Source of the DNA: Pontimicrobium sp. SW4
GTDB taxonomy: Bacteria; Bacteroidota; Bacteroidia; Flavobacteriales; Flavobacteriaceae
Length of the DNA stretch: 64,000 nt
Assembly (NCBI RefSeq): GCF_039954625.1
Contig: NZ_CP157199.1
Location: 620,001-684,000 of the forward strand
Direction: 5' to 3'
Shown: positions 15,975 to 24,602 of the stretch, piece after piece
How the letters are laid out: each line of letters begins with the position of its first letter
How positions within the stretch are numbered: the stretch's first letter is position 1
Translations under genes and position numbers: made by a program
Notes under the pieces: model-generated
Databases searched by the model: none
Seen by the model: the letters and a program-made list of their open reading frames with translations, nothing else
What the model was told of the DNA's origin: nothing

Positions 15975-16491
15975 AAAGCTATTTGAAACCGAGGTAGATA
16001 TTGATAAAAAATTACCAGCTTCACATAGAGATGAGTTTCAAAGAAAACTAAAAGCATCAAAACCAGAACGAAAGCAAAAAAACGATATTCAAAGTGTATT
16101 TAAATATGCTGCTGCAATTTTAATATTTGTCACACTTGGCTATGTTTCATTCAATACATTAACAGAAGAGTCAATAATCAAAGAATCTGCTTTGGAACTA
16201 CAATTAAAAGAAGTTGAAAAGGAATATTTGGAAAATATTGAAAAAGAATGGCAGAATTTTAAGGCATTAACAAATGATGAAAAATTAGTAGAGCGCTATG
16301 AAAAAGAACTCAATGAATTAAATGCTGATTATCAAATCATTTCCACACAATTTAAGACAGATAGTCGCAACATTTTAATTGTTGAGAATCTTGTAAATAA
16401 TCTGCAAAGACGCTTACAATTATTAAAAGACATTCAAGCTCATATAAAATTAATCAACCAAGAAAGCGAACAGTATGAAAACACTATTTAA
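15958..16491 (+). CDS. Putative anti-sigma factor with one membrane segment and coiled coil
   Basis: 177 residues. A cytoplasmic N-terminus (1-45; LFETEVDIDKKLPASHRDEFQRKLKASK) resembles the sigma-binding ends of Bacteroidetes anti-sigma proteins. One membrane helix at about 48-66 (FKYAAAILIFVTLGYVSF) is followed by a ~110-residue periplasmic region with strong heptad character (KEVEKEYLENIEKEWQNFKAL…NNLQRRLQLLKDIQAHIKLI). It overlaps both the sigma gene and the next gene by 17 bp each. The role is inferred from topology and position. Confidence 0.78.
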   Translation: MEQDIRKLFETEVDIDKKLPASHRDEFQRKLKASKPERKQKNDIQSVFKYAAAILIFVTLGYVSFNTLTEESIIKESALELQLKEVEKEYLENIEKEWQNFKALTNDEKLVERYEKELNELNADYQIISTQFKTDSRNILIVENLVNNLQRRLQLLKDIQAHIKLINQESEQYENTI

Positions 16492-17635
16492 CATCTTGTT
16501 ACTGCTAATCACAGTAACTCATATTCATGCCCAAAAACATAAAGTTTTACAAAAGGTTTTTGAAACTGATTTAAATACTACAGCAGTTTTTAATTTAACA
16601 GGTGTTAATGTGAAAATTCAACCATCAATAGATGGAAAAATGCACTTTGATTATGAATTAAACTTTAAAAACTATTCAAAAAAAGAAATAAAAGAAGAAC
16701 TTGATAAAATTGAAGTAGAAGTTACAAAGTTTGATAATAATATTCATTTAGAATCAAATAGTATTAGTTCTGTTCATACAAGTTTTAATGTGGAACCTCA
16801 TATAGGAGTTGTTTTGGAAGATGATTTTTTTAAAAAAAGCGATTCTATAGTGAGTACCTTTAAAAGAAAAACAAAAGACAGTATTCTAAGACAAGTAAAT
16901 ATAAGCCCTATTGACGAAATGAAGAGCTTTTTCAAATACTTTAAAACACTTGATAAAAATGGTAAAAAAGTGAATTTGAGAACTAAAAATGTGAAAGTAA
17001 AACGTACTGTGTTCATTATAAAAATTCCTCCTTATGTTAAATTGAATATTTTGGCTGAAAAATCTAACATTTATATAGAAGATGATTTTTTAAATGAGAT
17101 AAGCCTAACATCTGTTGCTGGTTCGTTTAAAGCAAAACATTTGTCAAATAGTAATAATAATATAGAAATTAACGATGCGCCAATAAAAATTGAAATGTTA
17201 TCAAATGGAACCTATAAATTTAAAAATGTAAAGAATGGACTTATAGCTAAAGTTGAAAACATTAATATGACTTCAGAATTTTCTAAAATTGAGTTTGGAG
17301 AGATTGGAAAAAACGTAAAGATTACAGACTTTAATAGTGAGCTTTGGTTTTATAATTTTTCAAATAATTTTGAGCGTTTCGATATAGATGCAGAATACAC
17401 AAAGCTTAATTTATTTTATCCGAAAGACGACTATAGTATAGATGCTTTTGGATATAACACTATTTTTTATGCTGGTGAGGCAAAAATTACGATGCAACCA
17501 AATAAAAAAGGAGAAAAGTTCAAAATGTTTCAAAGTAAACCTAAAGGGATAGGTGTATTTGCAGGGAAAATGTATTTCGATATTATTCACGGTATAATAA
17601 GAGTAGACGACGAGTTTATTAAAATTAATCAATAA
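16475..17635 (+). CDS. Exported protein of unknown function in sigma operon (adhesin-like beta repeat)
   Basis: 386 residues with a signal peptide (MKTLFNILLLLITVTHIHAQ). The mature protein alternates short beta strands (LTGVNVKIQPSIDGKMHFDYEL…VKLNILAEKSNIYIEDDFLNEISLTSVAGSFKAKHLSN…), reminiscent of DUF4097-type beta-solenoid proteins, but I cannot assign it firmly. Residues ~110-175 contain a Lys-rich insert. Its overlap with the anti-sigma-like gene argues that it is part of the sensory or target module. Probably periplasmic or outer-membrane associated. Confidence 0.75.
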   Translation: MKTLFNILLLLITVTHIHAQKHKVLQKVFETDLNTTAVFNLTGVNVKIQPSIDGKMHFDYELNFKNYSKKEIKEELDKIEVEVTKFDNNIHLESNSISSVHTSFNVEPHIGVVLEDDFFKKSDSIVSTFKRKTKDSILRQVNISPIDEMKSFFKYFKTLDKNGKKVNLRTKNVKVKRTVFIIKIPPYVKLNILAEKSNIYIEDDFLNEISLTSVAGSFKAKHLSNSNNNIEINDAPIKIEMLSNGTYKFKNVKNGLIAKVENINMTSEFSKIEFGEIGKNVKITDFNSELWFYNFSNNFERFDIDAEYTKLNLFYPKDDYSIDAFGYNTIFYAGEAKITMQPNKKGEKFKMFQSKPKGIGVFAGKMYFDIIHGIIRVDDEFIKINQ

Positions 17636-17645
17636 CAAATAGCTT

Positions 17646-18257
17646 ATGAAAAATTTAGTTTTAACTGTAGCACTTTTGTGCTTCGGAAGTTTAACAGCGC
17701 AACAAACTGTACATTTACAAACAGAATATGGCTCAAAAAACAAAGAAGTTCATGAACTTCTCAGGTTTGAAGGTATTGAAATTATTGACTTGAATTTTTC
17801 AGGGGAACAATTAAAAGAAAAAGAGTATACCATTTTAATTAAGGAATTTACCAATGGGAGTTTATCTAAAACGGACACATTAATTAGTTCAAAACAAGAT
17901 GATTACTTGCAGCCTATAGAAAAAGACAATTTTGGTTTTAAATTCTTTGTAAAAACACAATTGGACAATACGATAAAAATGACGTCAATTTTTGATCGCT
18001 TTTCTACAAACAAAACATATAATATTAAAGCAACTGATGACAGTTATGCATTACACGATTTTTTAAATGGTACTGAGCCTATGAAAATTGAGATTGGTAA
18101 ACCAACTTACATCATGGGCTATTTTTTACCATATTTAGATAAAGAAACGGGTTGGAAAAGATATTGTGAGGTTTCAGGAAGCAAATACAATCCTGATGAT
18201 TGGGGAACGATGTTTAACATCCCTAATTACTTTCTTATTGAAATTACATTTGAATAA
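17646..18257 (+). CDS. Exported protein of unknown function
   Basis: 203 residues with a signal peptide (MKNLVLTVALLCFGSLTAQQ). The mature protein is predicted to be largely beta (LQTEYGSKNKEVHELLRFEGIEIIDLNFSGEQLKEKEYTILIKEF…). No domain recognised. It starts 10 bp after the previous exported protein and is probably the last gene of the sigma operon. The operon therefore encodes a sigma factor, an anti-sigma candidate and two secreted proteins. Confidence 0.72.
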   Translation: MKNLVLTVALLCFGSLTAQQTVHLQTEYGSKNKEVHELLRFEGIEIIDLNFSGEQLKEKEYTILIKEFTNGSLSKTDTLISSKQDDYLQPIEKDNFGFKFFVKTQLDNTIKMTSIFDRFSTNKTYNIKATDDSYALHDFLNGTEPMKIEIGKPTYIMGYFLPYLDKETGWKRYCEVSGSKYNPDDWGTMFNIPNYFLIEITFE

Positions 18258-18269
18258 AAGAGCCTAACT

Positions 18270-19475
18270 TTAATCACTAGGCATACGAATTTTAATAACT
18301 AATGACGATAAAATAGTGATGCAGCCAATAAGTAAAATAGCATAGTCCATACCAAAAATATCAGCAGTGATACCAGAAATAATGGCACCAATGGCATAGC
18401 CTAAGTCACGCCATAGTCTAAAAGAACCAATACTTTCAGCTCGCTGGTTTGGGGAAGTTGCATCAGCAATAGCAGCTAAGAATGTTGGATATACAATAGC
18501 GGTTCCCAAACCTAAAAGCGCTGATATGGTTGCTAATTCAAAAAATGTAGTACTATATGGAATAAAAATAATGGCAGCACCTTGCAATAACATGCCCCAA
18601 AACAACATGGCTTTTTTAGAATAATGGTCTGCCATTTTCCCTGTGAATAATTGACCCAATCCCCAAACTGTTGGGTAAATAGCTGCAATAATGCCAATGT
18701 TTTCTGTAGAATAGTTTAATGATAATAATACCATTGGTAATAAACCCCAAATCATACCATCATTTAAGTTATTAACCAATCCAGCTTGCGTGATTGAACT
18801 CAATGTTTTATTCTTAAATGAGGTTTCTATAAATACATTCGTTAGCTGTTCTGTCTTATTAGTTGTATGCTCTTTTTGCATAAATACTCTGGTGTCTTTC
18901 ACCAAGAAAATAGAAGATAATAATCCAAGAACTGCAATACCAATTCCTAAATAAAAAGGATAAGGTGTAATACCATAAACATCGGCAATATAACCAGTAA
19001 AAAAAGCGACGACCCCAACTGCAAAATAGCCAGAAAATTCGTTAAGTCCCATAGCTAAACCACGATTTTTTTCACCAACTAAATCTATTTTCATTACGAT
19101 AGTACTACTCCAAGTAAAACCTTGGCTAACACCTAATAAAATATTAGCAAAAATCACCCAATTCCAGTGATTGGCATATATTAGAATAAACGGAATAGGC
19201 AGAGCAATAATCCAACCAAAAATCAATAAGTTTTTGCGTCCAAATTTGTTTGCTAAACGTCCTGTGAAATAATTCGCGATGGCTTTTGTAATTCCGAAAG
19301 CGATTATAAAAGATAAAATAGCTGATGTTGTGGCTACACCAAATTCTATTTCTGCAAACTGCGGAAATATACTTCGTTCCAAACCAACCATACCACCAAC
19401 AAAGGCATTAACAATAACTAGAATGGTAAATTGTTCCCAGTTTTCTTTTAATCCCAGTTTTATAGAATCTGCCAT
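18270..19475 (-). CDS. Major facilitator superfamily transporter
   Basis: 401-residue inner-membrane carrier with about twelve membrane segments. The loop 2-3 motif ANYFTGRLANKFGRKNLLIFG is the classic MFS signature G-x-L-A-D-x-x-G-R-K, and a second copy (GQLFTGKMADHYSKKAMLFWG) opens the C-terminal half. The substrate is not evident. It starts one base after the MOSC gene stop, so the two are one operon. Confidence 0.9.
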   Translation of the reverse strand: MADSIKLGLKENWEQFTILVIVNAFVGGMVGLERSIFPQFAEIEFGVATTSAILSFIIAFGITKAIANYFTGRLANKFGRKNLLIFGWIIALPIPFILIYANHWNWVIFANILLGVSQGFTWSSTIVMKIDLVGEKNRGLAMGLNEFSGYFAVGVVAFFTGYIADVYGITPYPFYLGIGIAVLGLLSSIFLVKDTRVFMQKEHTTNKTEQLTNVFIETSFKNKTLSSITQAGLVNNLNDGMIWGLLPMVLLSLNYSTENIGIIAAIYPTVWGLGQLFTGKMADHYSKKAMLFWGMLLQGAAIIFIPYSTTFFELATISALLGLGTAIVYPTFLAAIADATSPNQRAESIGSFRLWRDLGYAIGAIISGITADIFGMDYAILLIGCITILSSLVIKIRMPSD

Positions 19476-19476
19476 A

Positions 19477-20112
19477 TTATTTTAAAAAGCGTTTTAATTC
19501 TTTACGCTTCTTTTCTGGGATATAGTTATTATTGACTAATAATTGCAAATGCTCTTGATTTTTTTCTCTATCAAAAATAAGTTTAAAGAAATCGGCAATA
19601 GAGATACTATTTTTAGCTTTTTCAAACAACTCTATAGTGTCGCCAACAGTTACATTTCCTTGTTTTATAATTCGAACATAAGTTCCAGGTTTACCATGGT
19701 CTGCAAATTGTTGCATAATATCTAATGCGCCCATTTTGGCTGCAAAGGTTGTACAAGGTTCTCTAGGTTGCGTTACTTGTATAAAGGCATTACCTACTTT
19801 GTAAATATCGCCAACATGCAGTTGTGTTTCATCCAAACCTTCTACAGTTAGGTTTTCACCTAGCATACCGTAATACCAATCTAATTGTGGATATAAGTTT
19901 TTCCAATGGGCATAATTATCTGCCGAAAACAAATAACACGCTTTATATTCGCCACCATGTACTTTTCTATTTGATATTTCGTCGCCTTTTACTTCTTCTA
20001 TATCAAGGTAAATAGGATTAGAGGTTGGCTTTTTAAAAATACCAGTACGTTGCTGTTTGCCGTTTATGGTTACAAATTCTGGTTTAGCTATATTGGTGGA
20101 GATTATTTTCAA
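19477..20112 (-). CDS. MOSC domain protein (TTG start)
   Basis: 211-residue YiiM-type MOSC protein, related to the sulfur-carrier domain of molybdenum cofactor sulfurases. Hallmarks: KGDEISNRKVHGGEYKACYLFSADNYAHW, GMLGENLTVEGL, and VTQPREPCTTFAAKMGAL with the conserved Cys near residue 119. No in-frame ATG lies at the expected N-terminus; the frame opens with TTG at 20112 (LKIISTNIAKPEF), matching where homologues start. Operon with the MFS gene. Just upstream lies the boundary of the PD-(D/E)xK gene region. Confidence 0.88.
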   Translation of the reverse strand: MKIISTNIAKPEFVTINGKQQRTGIFKKPTSNPIYLDIEEVKGDEISNRKVHGGEYKACYLFSADNYAHWKNLYPQLDWYYGMLGENLTVEGLDETQLHVGDIYKVGNAFIQVTQPREPCTTFAAKMGALDIMQQFADHGKPGTYVRIIKQGNVTVGDTIELFEKAKNSISIADFFKLIFDREKNQEHLQLLVNNNYIPEKKRKELKRFLK

Positions 20113-20240
20113 GGTTCGTTTATTGTGTTCGTGTATGGTTTAGTTGCGGAGAGACTAAGATAGCAAAAAGGAAAGAAACCATTGTTCAGCAGCGAGGATT
20201 TTCTGAGAGGAAAATCAGAAGCAATTAGCTGTGCACGTTG

Positions 20241-20254
20241 TTGGGCTAAGTATT
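20241..20254 (+). repeat. Left imperfect inverted repeat bounding the PD-(D/E)xK gene
   Basis: TTGGGCTAAGTATT, spanning the gene's stop codon. It matches the reverse complement of 21951-21964 at 12 of 14 positions. Confidence 0.5.
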
Positions 20255-21943
20255 TTTTAGTTCTAATGTTTCTACAATTTCCTTAAAAATGGGTTTTGAA
20301 ATATCTAGTTTTTTCTTTGTGAAGAATATTTTAGAGAAATATTCAAAATTATTATTTGATTCATGAAGTAAATCTAGACTATTTAATTTTTTGTCTTTTT
20401 TTTCTATTGCTTTTATTCTATTATGGTAGAAGTCAATAACCTCTTTAAAAGTAAACTTGTCTCTATTACTCAAATTATTAATAAGGAAAGAAATATTCAT
20501 GAAAGTCAAATTCTTAATTTGTCCAAATGAGTTTTGTAAATTTTCGTTCATTAGCTTATTCTCAAACTCCTTAATTAAATATTTGTTGAAGCCAGGAGAC
20601 TCAAAAACATGACTTGTAAAGATTATTATTGGGTAAATAACTAAGTTTTTTGGTTTAATTCTTATTTCCGAATATGATTTATCTTCAAATGGCTTATCTC
20701 TTAACTTTTTTAAATGTTTAATAATTTGGCCAGTTCCTTTTCTTTTGGAGTTATATTTTTTATCTATTTCTTCCTTTATTTTTTTATATGAATAGGATTT
20801 GATGGCAGTGTTGGCAAAATATGCATCCTTAATTTCGAACAGAAATACATGTTTACCATTCCTAAAATATGCATCTGGAAATCCTTGTTCCTTGTTATCA
20901 TCAAATTCTAATACTGAATTTTTATTTTTCAGATATTTGGATAACAACTTTTTAAAAAGTCTTTTTTCTGTTACTTCTTGAGCTATAAGGTTTTTGTAGT
21001 CTACAAATTTTTCAAATTTTGGATGATTCTTTATTGCAGATTTATTATAGAAGTCAAAAATCAAACCTTCATAAAGCTTATTGGATATAAAACCCCAATT
21101 TGAAATTATCAGTTTCTTCTTGTTCTTTATTAGAGGTTTGTTTTTTAATCCAGAATAGTGATTGCTATCAGAAGAATATATTTTCTTGTATTCATTTTCG
21201 TCAAGGATGAAGGTGTCAAATAAAGGATGAAATAAATTGTCTTCTTCTATTAAGAAAGGAGGTATTTCCGAGTCTAGTTTATTCCATGAGTTTTGTAGTA
21301 AGTTTAGTAATTTTACTATATAGTTCCATATATCTGGCTCCTTATTTTCCGTTAGAAAAATTTCTAGGTTATTTGAGTATTCACTTTGACTGAAATAGTT
21401 TAATAAGTTCAAACCTTTTACTAAACCCACTACCGGACTTTCTGTCTGATTAATATCAATTTGATCAACTATAACTGGCCATAAATATTCTCTGAAAAAT
21501 TTATGCTTATCTGGACTTTCACTTAAATCCTTTGGTTTATATTTTTCATTAATTTTTTTTGTGATAATCAAATACGATTTGAAAAAATTCAATTCGTTAA
21601 TCGGAGTTGAATCAGAATACTTGCCATCAACATAATGAATTAATACGTGGTGCATAAATTCAAGGTTAATTTTTACTGAAAAGAAATTAATCTCTAGATC
21701 TTCTTTAACTAATTTTCTTATGTTATTTGATATTAGAATTTTTGTTTTAGAATCAAATCTTCTGGTTAATTTTTCAAAAATTTTAATTTGTATTTTATTA
21801 TCACTACTTAGATATAATTCCGAATTGATGTAACCTAAAATTGTTATCACCATTTTTGAAGGTAAATCTTTGAGAAGTAAATCAATATCTGGTTCAGATT
21901 CATTGAAAACATCTGAATATGTAGGTGAAGACTTAAGAATCAT
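20246..21943 (-). CDS. Orphan PD-(D/E)xK nuclease-like protein
   Basis: 565-residue Lys/Asn-rich protein not matching any family I know. Residues 343-373 carry VLEFDDNKEQGFPDAYF then HVFLFEIKDAY: Asp357 after Pro356, and Glu370-Ile-Lys372, form a clear PD-(D/E)xK catalytic pattern with the usual beta-strand spacing, as in restriction endonuclease and Holliday-resolvase folds. Residues 1-340 are helical and may bind DNA or a partner. No methylase, ATPase or toxin partner is adjacent. It lies between core-like genes (MOSC and DEAD-box helicase), is bounded by short inverted repeats, and has its own hairpin-bearing upstream region. A mobile-element defence role is a hypothesis. Confidence 0.75.
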   Translation of the reverse strand: MILKSSPTYSDVFNESEPDIDLLLKDLPSKMVITILGYINSELYLSSDNKIQIKIFEKLTRRFDSKTKILISNNIRKLVKEDLEINFFSVKINLEFMHHVLIHYVDGKYSDSTPINELNFFKSYLIITKKINEKYKPKDLSESPDKHKFFREYLWPVIVDQIDINQTESPVVGLVKGLNLLNYFSQSEYSNNLEIFLTENKEPDIWNYIVKLLNLLQNSWNKLDSEIPPFLIEEDNLFHPLFDTFILDENEYKKIYSSDSNHYSGLKNKPLIKNKKKLIISNWGFISNKLYEGLIFDFYNKSAIKNHPKFEKFVDYKNLIAQEVTEKRLFKKLLSKYLKNKNSVLEFDDNKEQGFPDAYFRNGKHVFLFEIKDAYFANTAIKSYSYKKIKEEIDKKYNSKRKGTGQIIKHLKKLRDKPFEDKSYSEIRIKPKNLVIYPIIIFTSHVFESPGFNKYLIKEFENKLMNENLQNSFGQIKNLTFMNISFLINNLSNRDKFTFKEVIDFYHNRIKAIEKKDKKLNSLDLLHESNNNFEYFSKIFFTKKKLDISKPIFKEIVETLELKNT

Positions 21944-21950
21944 TTTTCAG

Positions 21951-21964
21951 AATATTTTGCCCAA
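21951..21964 (-). repeat. Right imperfect inverted repeat bounding the PD-(D/E)xK gene
   Basis: On the minus strand TTGGGCAAAATATT, 8 bp before the gene's ATG. Pairs with 20241-20254 (12/14). Confidence 0.5.
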
Positions 21965-21968
21965 TATC

Positions 21969-22025
21969 TTGATATGAACTTTTTCCATTGTTTATATCAG
22001 ATGTTAAACGAAGGTAGCTGTTTTT
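21969..22025 (-). promoter_or_regulatory. 57-bp hairpin element, copy A (upstream of the PD-(D/E)xK gene)
   Basis: Contains TGATAT...ATATCA arms (21970-21975, 21994-21999) and the word TTAAACGAAGGTAGCTGTTTTT. It matches copy B at 43944-44000 over 57 ungapped bases (44 identical), including compensatory changes in the stem. On the minus strand TACCTTCG (22016-22009) resembles a -7 element, so this may be the promoter and leader of the nuclease-like gene. Confidence 0.6.
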
Positions 22026-22042
22026 TCTTGCAAAGTCAATAC

Positions 22043-23284
22043 TTAATACCAACGCTTCTTTTTCTTTTTAGAAGCCTCACTTTTACGACCTTTTTTATAT
22101 TTACTTTTTGGAGTTTTAGAAGTGTGAATTATGGGTTTTGCTTTTGGGTCTAAAGGGTAGGGATGGTCTTCAACAACGTCCAATTGTAATTGAATAAGCT
22201 GTTGTATGCTTTTTACATACGATTTTTCATCTGCAGAACAAAAAGAATGTGCAATACCTTTATTTCCTGCACGCGCTGTACGACCAATTCTATGCACATA
22301 GGTTTCTGGTACGTTTGGTAAATCAAAGTTAATAACAGCATCTAGGTTGTCAATATCAATACCTCGTGCAGCAACGTCTGTTGCGACTAATATATTAACC
22401 TTGTTCATTTTAAAATTTACTAAGGCTTTTTGTCTATCACTTTGAGTTTTATCACCATGAATGCTATCTACCAAATAGCCGTTTTTGAGTAATGTTTTTT
22501 CAAGTTTATCTACACCAAACTTTGTACGTCTAAAAATAATAATATTGCCTTTTATTGTATTGCGTAATAGATGTAAACACAATTCTATTTTATTGCGTTT
22601 TGGCACATAATACAAGGCTTGATTTACGTTTTTGGACGTTGAGGCATTAGGAGTAACTTCAATACGTTCAGGGTTCTTTAAAATAGTGTTTGCTAACTGC
22701 TCTACTTTATAAGGGATGGTTGCCGAAAACAATAAAGTTTGCTTAGTCTCTGGACATAGGCGCTCAATTTTTTTTACGTCGTCAATAAAGCCCATGTCTA
22801 GCATTAAGTCAGCTTCATCTAACACTAATATTTGCACATAGTCAAGGTTTACCAAATCCTGTTTATGTAAGTCTAATAAACGTCCTGGAGTTGCAATTAA
22901 TATATCAATTCCTTTTTTAAGAATATCCTTTTGAGGTTCGATAGATGTACCACCAAAAACTACTGCAGATCGCAAATTTGTATGCTTACCATAGGTTTTG
23001 AAATTTGAAGCAATTTGTACTGCTAATTCTCGTGTAGGACTTATTATTAATGCTTTTATTTTTTTGCCCTTTTTTGGTGCGTCTTGATAATCAAACAATA
23101 ATTGTAAAATAGGTAAAGCAAAAGCAGCTGTTTTTCCAGTACCTGTTTGTGCCGAGGTAATGACATCTTTTTTATCTAGTACTAAAGGAATGGTTTTTTC
23201 CTGAACAAGCGTAGGGTTATCATAACCAGATTCTGCAATGGCACGTAATAAAGGTTTATTGAGATTTAGGTCTTTAAAGGACAT
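22043..23284 (-). CDS. DEAD-box RNA helicase (RhlE-like)
   Basis: 413-residue ATP-dependent RNA helicase. Q motif (FKDLNLNKPLLRAIAESGYDNPTLVQ), motif I AQTGTGKT (45-52), PTRELA, DEAD (about 153-156), SAT, and the C-terminal RecA domain with VATDVAARGIDIDNLDAVINFD and HRIGRTARAG are all present. The C-terminus is a short basic tail (KTPKSKYKKGRKSEASKKKKKRWY) typical of the RhlE subgroup and useful for RNA binding. Cytoplasmic; a role in ribosome assembly, RNA decay or cold adaptation is usual for the family. Confidence 0.95.
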   Translation of the reverse strand: MSFKDLNLNKPLLRAIAESGYDNPTLVQEKTIPLVLDKKDVITSAQTGTGKTAAFALPILQLLFDYQDAPKKGKKIKALIISPTRELAVQIASNFKTYGKHTNLRSAVVFGGTSIEPQKDILKKGIDILIATPGRLLDLHKQDLVNLDYVQILVLDEADLMLDMGFIDDVKKIERLCPETKQTLLFSATIPYKVEQLANTILKNPERIEVTPNASTSKNVNQALYYVPKRNKIELCLHLLRNTIKGNIIIFRRTKFGVDKLEKTLLKNGYLVDSIHGDKTQSDRQKALVNFKMNKVNILVATDVAARGIDIDNLDAVINFDLPNVPETYVHRIGRTARAGNKGIAHSFCSADEKSYVKSIQQLIQLQLDVVEDHPYPLDPKAKPIIHTSKTPKSKYKKGRKSEASKKKKKRWY

Positions 23285-23360
23285 TTAGTGTTGTTTTTTA
23301 ATGGTGGTAAGATATGAAATTAAGAAGCAACGAACTAAACCCTAAAGTTGTAAAGCAGTT

Positions 23361-24479
23361 TTATTTTAAATCATTAATTAGTCCCTTAACAGTTTTAATT
23401 AATTTATTTGCTGTTTCAAGATCACTTTGATTAGTAATTACCGAAATACCTAAATTATATTTTGGAAGAATAAATAACCAATTTTGACTACCAAAAGCTC
23501 CACCATGCATACTATAATAAGTTCCATAATCTTCATTATTTCTAACAGGTAAATAATAAGCTATTTTACGATTTCCGTTCTCGTAAAGAACTCTATGAGA
23601 TTCAAAAATGGTCTTATTGTTTTTGTCTAATTGTAATTCCATATAGTTAACTAAATCTGGCATTGTAGTTTTTACTCCACCATCGGCTCCATACAGAATA
23701 GCTTCGTGTGGTACAAGTTTTCCAGTCATGCCATAACCATTTGCTAAATAGTGTTCTTTATTTTTTGGAAGGTCGATTTGAGTATTATGCATATTTGCAT
23801 TTTTCTGAAAATACTCTTTTAATATATCATTGAATGGTTTTTTATATACATATTCTAATATTTCTGCCATAAGCTCTGTGTCTACATTAGAATACTCATA
23901 TTTTTCACCAGGAACAGTATCTAATTTAATCGAGCGCAAGTCCAGAAAGAAATCTTTTTTGCTATAATTCTTTTGAATTTCATATACCTTAAAAGGTAAG
24001 TCTTCATTAAAATCACTAAATAAAGCATTAATACTTTCGGGTAAAAACTTTGACATTCTACTTGTATGTGTCAATAGATGTTTAATTCTTATAGGCTCAC
24101 CGTTATATTCAAAATTTTTAAAGTCTTCTTTTAGATAATTTCGAATATCATCTTCAAGTTTTATTTTCCCTTCTAATACTGCATTTGCTACTATTACTCC
24201 AGTAAACGTTTTACTTACTGATGCAATTTCATAAATAGTTTCATCGGTAGGTCTATTTTCTTTTCCTTTATCCAATTCACCATAATGAGATGTATATTTT
24301 TTACCATCTTTATAGATGCCTATTGAAGCTGAATTGATTTTTGAATCTAAAAGTAAAGAATCTGCATTCTTATCTATTGAAAGTTGAACTTGATCTATAA
24401 TTATATCTTTTTGTTTTTCAGAGTTTTTACAGCTTGTAAATGTAATAATGGAGATTAGTAGTATTGCTTTTAATTTCAT
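23361..24479 (-). CDS. Serine hydrolase (class C beta-lactamase family) lipoprotein
   Basis: 372-residue lipoprotein (lipobox FTSCKN) with a penicillin-binding-protein-like fold. The catalytic SxxK is SVSK in YEIASVSKTFTGVIVANAV (Ser near residue 86), YSN in YEYSNVDTELMAEILE matches the YxN motif, and HGGAFGSQNW replaces the KTG box, as in many esterase/peptidase-like members. Activity is unknown; a true beta-lactamase is not implied. It lies beside a larger paralogue (24603-26255), and both have the same bipartite motif upstream. Confidence 0.88.
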   Translation of the reverse strand: MKLKAILLISIITFTSCKNSEKQKDIIIDQVQLSIDKNADSLLLDSKINSASIGIYKDGKKYTSHYGELDKGKENRPTDETIYEIASVSKTFTGVIVANAVLEGKIKLEDDIRNYLKEDFKNFEYNGEPIRIKHLLTHTSRMSKFLPESINALFSDFNEDLPFKVYEIQKNYSKKDFFLDLRSIKLDTVPGEKYEYSNVDTELMAEILEYVYKKPFNDILKEYFQKNANMHNTQIDLPKNKEHYLANGYGMTGKLVPHEAILYGADGGVKTTMPDLVNYMELQLDKNNKTIFESHRVLYENGNRKIAYYLPVRNNEDYGTYYSMHGGAFGSQNWLFILPKYNLGISVITNQSDLETANKLIKTVKGLINDLK

Positions 24480-24509
24480 TTAGTGATTGTTTCTACGTTG
24501 TTTTTGATA

Positions 24510-24534
24510 GACGAATGATAATTATAATTGTTAC
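24510..24534 (-). promoter_or_regulatory. Bipartite motif upstream of serine hydrolase 1
   Basis: On the minus strand GTAAC-N13-ATTCGTC, 31 bp before the ATG at 24479. The same two half-sites with identical 13-bp spacing lie at 26302-26326 upstream of the paralogue. Confidence 0.45.
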
Positions 24535-24555
24535 TTAACTTATATTATATAATAG

Positions 24556-24587
24556 AAAAACCCACTTCAAATTGAAGTGGGTTTTTT
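24556..24587 (-). terminator. Terminator of the 550-aa serine hydrolase gene
   Basis: AACCCACTTCAA pairs with TTGAAGTGGGTT; A5 and T6 tracts flank it, so it can act in both directions. Confidence 0.9.
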
Positions 24588-24602
24588 ATAAATATATAAT
24601 GA

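Noticed and set aside
20221..20250. Integron attC-like core (GTTGGGC near GTGCAC) at the end of the PD-(D/E)xK gene
   Set aside because: GTTGGGC fits the GTTRRRY core, but no matching R''/L partner with attC layout was found and there is no integrase gene; I keep only the imperfect inverted repeats.
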